Below are positions 23,389-24,552 of a stretch of 24,552 nucleotides of DNA, piece by piece; position 1 is the first letter of the stretch; every line of letters begins with the position of its first letter. The stretch comes from CAYLNM01 sp964385045 (lineage in GTDB: Bacteria; Planctomycetota; Phycisphaerae; Phycisphaerales; SM1A02). The translations under genes and the position numbers were made by a program. The notes beneath the pieces were generated by a model. That model saw only the letters and a program-made list of their open reading frames with translations. It searched no databases and was not told the origin of the DNA. The stretch lies in NCBI GenBank assembly GCA_964385045.1, contig CAYLNM010000054.1:1-24552 (forward strand), in the 5' to 3' direction.

Positions 23389-24552
23389 TCAGTCGATCGC
23401 GACCGGACGCAGGCTCGCGAGCTCGACGTCGGCCACCATCAGGATCTCGCCCGCCCCGCCGCGGCCCTCGAGCCGGATCACCGGCCCGGTCGGGGCGTCC
23501 CAGTCGATGCGGACGAAGCCGTGGTTGGCCGTGCGCAGCGACGGGCCGACGCGAAAGCGGTTGGGCTCGTCGACTCGCCTCATGCCGGTCTCGTTGAGCC
23601 CGCTGGAGGTGAAGTCCCACATCGGATACGGCACGGCGGTGTCGTCCTCGCCGCGGGTGCACGAGATCTCCATGAGGTGACGGTCGCCGCTCAGGAAGAC
23701 GACGCCCTCGGCTCCGGTCTCGGCGACGAGGTCGAAGAGTCGCCGCCGCTCGTGGGGGAAGTTGCCCCACGTCTCCCAGCCGTTCTCGTTCGGCACCACC
23801 TGGATGCTGCTCGCGATCAGCCGCACGTCGGCCGGCTCGCGGAGCCGCGCTTCGAGCCACGCCCACTGCTCTTCGCCGAGCAGCGTGCGCGACTCGTCCG
23901 TCGTGGGGCGATAGGGCCCGATCCGTCCGCGATCGGCCACGCGATCGAGCCGGTCGCGGTGGTAGCGGGTGTCGAGCAGGATCGCCTGCACCCGGCGGCC
24001 TTCGGGCCCGAAGCTCGCCGCGTGGTACACGCCTTCGCGCGTCCGCCGCGGGTCGCCGGCCGGCACGCCGCAGAAGTCGAGCGGGGCCTGCTGCGCTTCG
24101 GCCCGCAGGCGCCATTCCTGCCCCGCGTCGTTGTCGCCGTAGTCGTGGTCGTCCCAGGTGGCGAGGAACGGCACCGCCCGGCGGAAGGCTCGCCACTCCG
24201 GCGATGCGGTGAGGTCGCCCCACGCCTTCTCGATCTGCGCCGTGTCGCGGGCCGGAGCCATCCGGTTGCGGCCGGTCTCGTCCGGCTGGACGTCGGCGTA
24301 GACGTTGTCGCCGATGAAGAGGAAGAGGTCCGGCTCCTCGGCCGCGATGATCGGCCAGTGGTCCTGGGGCTCCCGCTCGCGGTTGCACGAGCCGAAGGCG
24401 ATCACGTCGAGGACCGCGTCCACTGCCGGCATCGGGGCGTCGTCGGCGGCGGGGTCCGTCGCGGGGTCGGCGGCAGCCGCCGCCGCGGGGTCCGTCGCGG
24501 GGTCGGCGGCGTCGTCGGCAGCGTCGGCGGCGGCGGGGTCGGCGGCGGGGTC
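23389..24552 (-). CDS. PhoD-like metallophosphatase/phosphodiesterase, 5' end outside the window
   Basis: The catalytic part is 347 residues from the Met at 24432. It has the PhoD-family metallophosphatase motifs: GSCN (14-17, Cys16 being the position that binds Fe in Bacillus PhoD), GDNVYAD (41-47), WDDHDYG (93-99), LDTRYHR (153-159) and SGDRH (248-252). PhoD enzymes cleave phosphodiesters and monoesters outside the cytoplasm with Fe and Ca. The frame stays open without a stop from 24432 to the window edge, adding 40 residues made only of Asp, Pro, Ala and Thr (DPATDPAA twice). I therefore treat that part as a linker of a longer, probably secreted protein whose signal peptide lies beyond the window. 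A start at 24432 would lack a signal and a clear ribosome-binding site. Confidence 0.85.
   Translation of the reverse strand, partial: DPAADPAAADAADDAADPATDPAAAAAADPATDPAADDAPMPAVDAVLDVIAFGSCNREREPQDHWPIIAAEEPDLFLFIGDNVYADVQPDETGRNRMAPARDTAQIEKAWGDLTASPEWRAFRRAVPFLATWDDHDYGDNDAGQEWRLRAEAQQAPLDFCGVPAGDPRRTREGVYHAASFGPEGRRVQAILLDTRYHRDRLDRVADRGRIGPYRPTTDESRTLLGEEQWAWLEARLREPADVRLIASSIQVVPNENGWETWGNFPHERRRLFDLVAETGAEGVVFLSGDRHLMEISCTRGEDDTAVPYPMWDFTSSGLNETGMRRVDEPNRFRVGPSLRTANHGFVRIDWDAPTGPVIRLEGRGGAGEILMVADVELASLRPVAID
24449..24510 (-). repeat. 26-base direct repeat in the PhoD linker
   Basis: A 26-base sequence at 24449-24474 recurs exactly at 24485-24510 (period 36). It is part of a wider GGGGTC/GGCGGC-rich tract and encodes Asp/Pro/Ala/Thr repeats on the minus strand. 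The period is a multiple of three, so copy-number change would keep the frame. Confidence 0.75.

Noticed and set aside
22283..24388. 701-codon minus-strand open frame joining two genes across the gap
   Set aside because: It runs through the N run and is out of frame with the PhoD gene; only the last 237 codons (from 22996) form a credible protein with a good ribosome-binding site.
1..24552. tRNA, rRNA, riboswitch or insertion sequence
   Set aside because: I looked for cloverleaf-like GGTTCRA patterns, conserved rRNA segments, transposase motifs and terminal inverted repeats and saw none; a covariance-model scan would be needed to exclude small RNAs.

Overview
The window is about 75% G+C, densely coded and mostly in short operons joined by ATGA overlaps. 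It looks like a Planctomycetota chromosome, most likely of the Phycisphaerae type. The main reasons are a secreted protein ending in the dockerin-like double Ca-loop tail typical of that group (20271-20430), extreme GC with TA dinucleotides nearly confined to promoters, and Gram-negative envelope proteins (an OprB-type porin and lipoproteins). The placement is inference; there is no rRNA or marker protein in the window.

Layout. (1) 67-4082: a DUF1338/HglS-YdcJ family metalloenzyme, convergent with a hybrid histidine kinase that has a CxxCH-containing sensor domain. (2) 4486-6929: an FkbM-type methyltransferase and a GT4 glycosyltransferase, translationally coupled. (3) 7041-14680: a metal-homeostasis locus with MntR-type repressor, OprB-like porin, TroA-type metal-binding lipoprotein, ABC ATPase, two ABC-3 family permeases and a GNAT-like protein. 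Both permeases carry a C-terminal cytoplasmic DtxR/MntR-like domain, so up to three metal-sensing modules sit in one locus. (4) 14690-15433: an SRAP (HMCES/YedK) abasic-site DNA-protein crosslinking protein. (5) 15575-22154: an OmpR-type response regulator, a sensor kinase, a periplasmic PepSY-like protein, a larger secreted protein with about six PepSY-like units and a Ca-binding-like tail, and a secreted protein with four tandem BOF (YgiW-like) OB-fold units. This resembles QseBC/YgiW and CarRS-type systems with multiplied accessory domains. (6) 22283-24552, minus strand: a small exported protein of unknown function and a PhoD-like phosphatase running off the right edge. They are separated by a 100-N scaffold gap flanked by an exact 38-base duplication, which suggests that the gap is an assembly artefact.

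How the genes may work together. In the metal locus the porin would admit the metal across the outer membrane, the lipoprotein would capture it, and the ABC complex would import it. Soluble MntR and the permease-tethered sensor domains would adjust expression or activity. In the two-component locus the kinase and regulator probably control the adjacent secreted PepSY and BOF proteins, as the analogous systems do; repeated TCAGG half-sites upstream of the regulator and before the large PepSY gene are candidate operators. Several genes (mntR, porin, SRAP) have a TANNNT -10-like box ending only 6-8 bases before the start codon, implying leaderless mRNAs.
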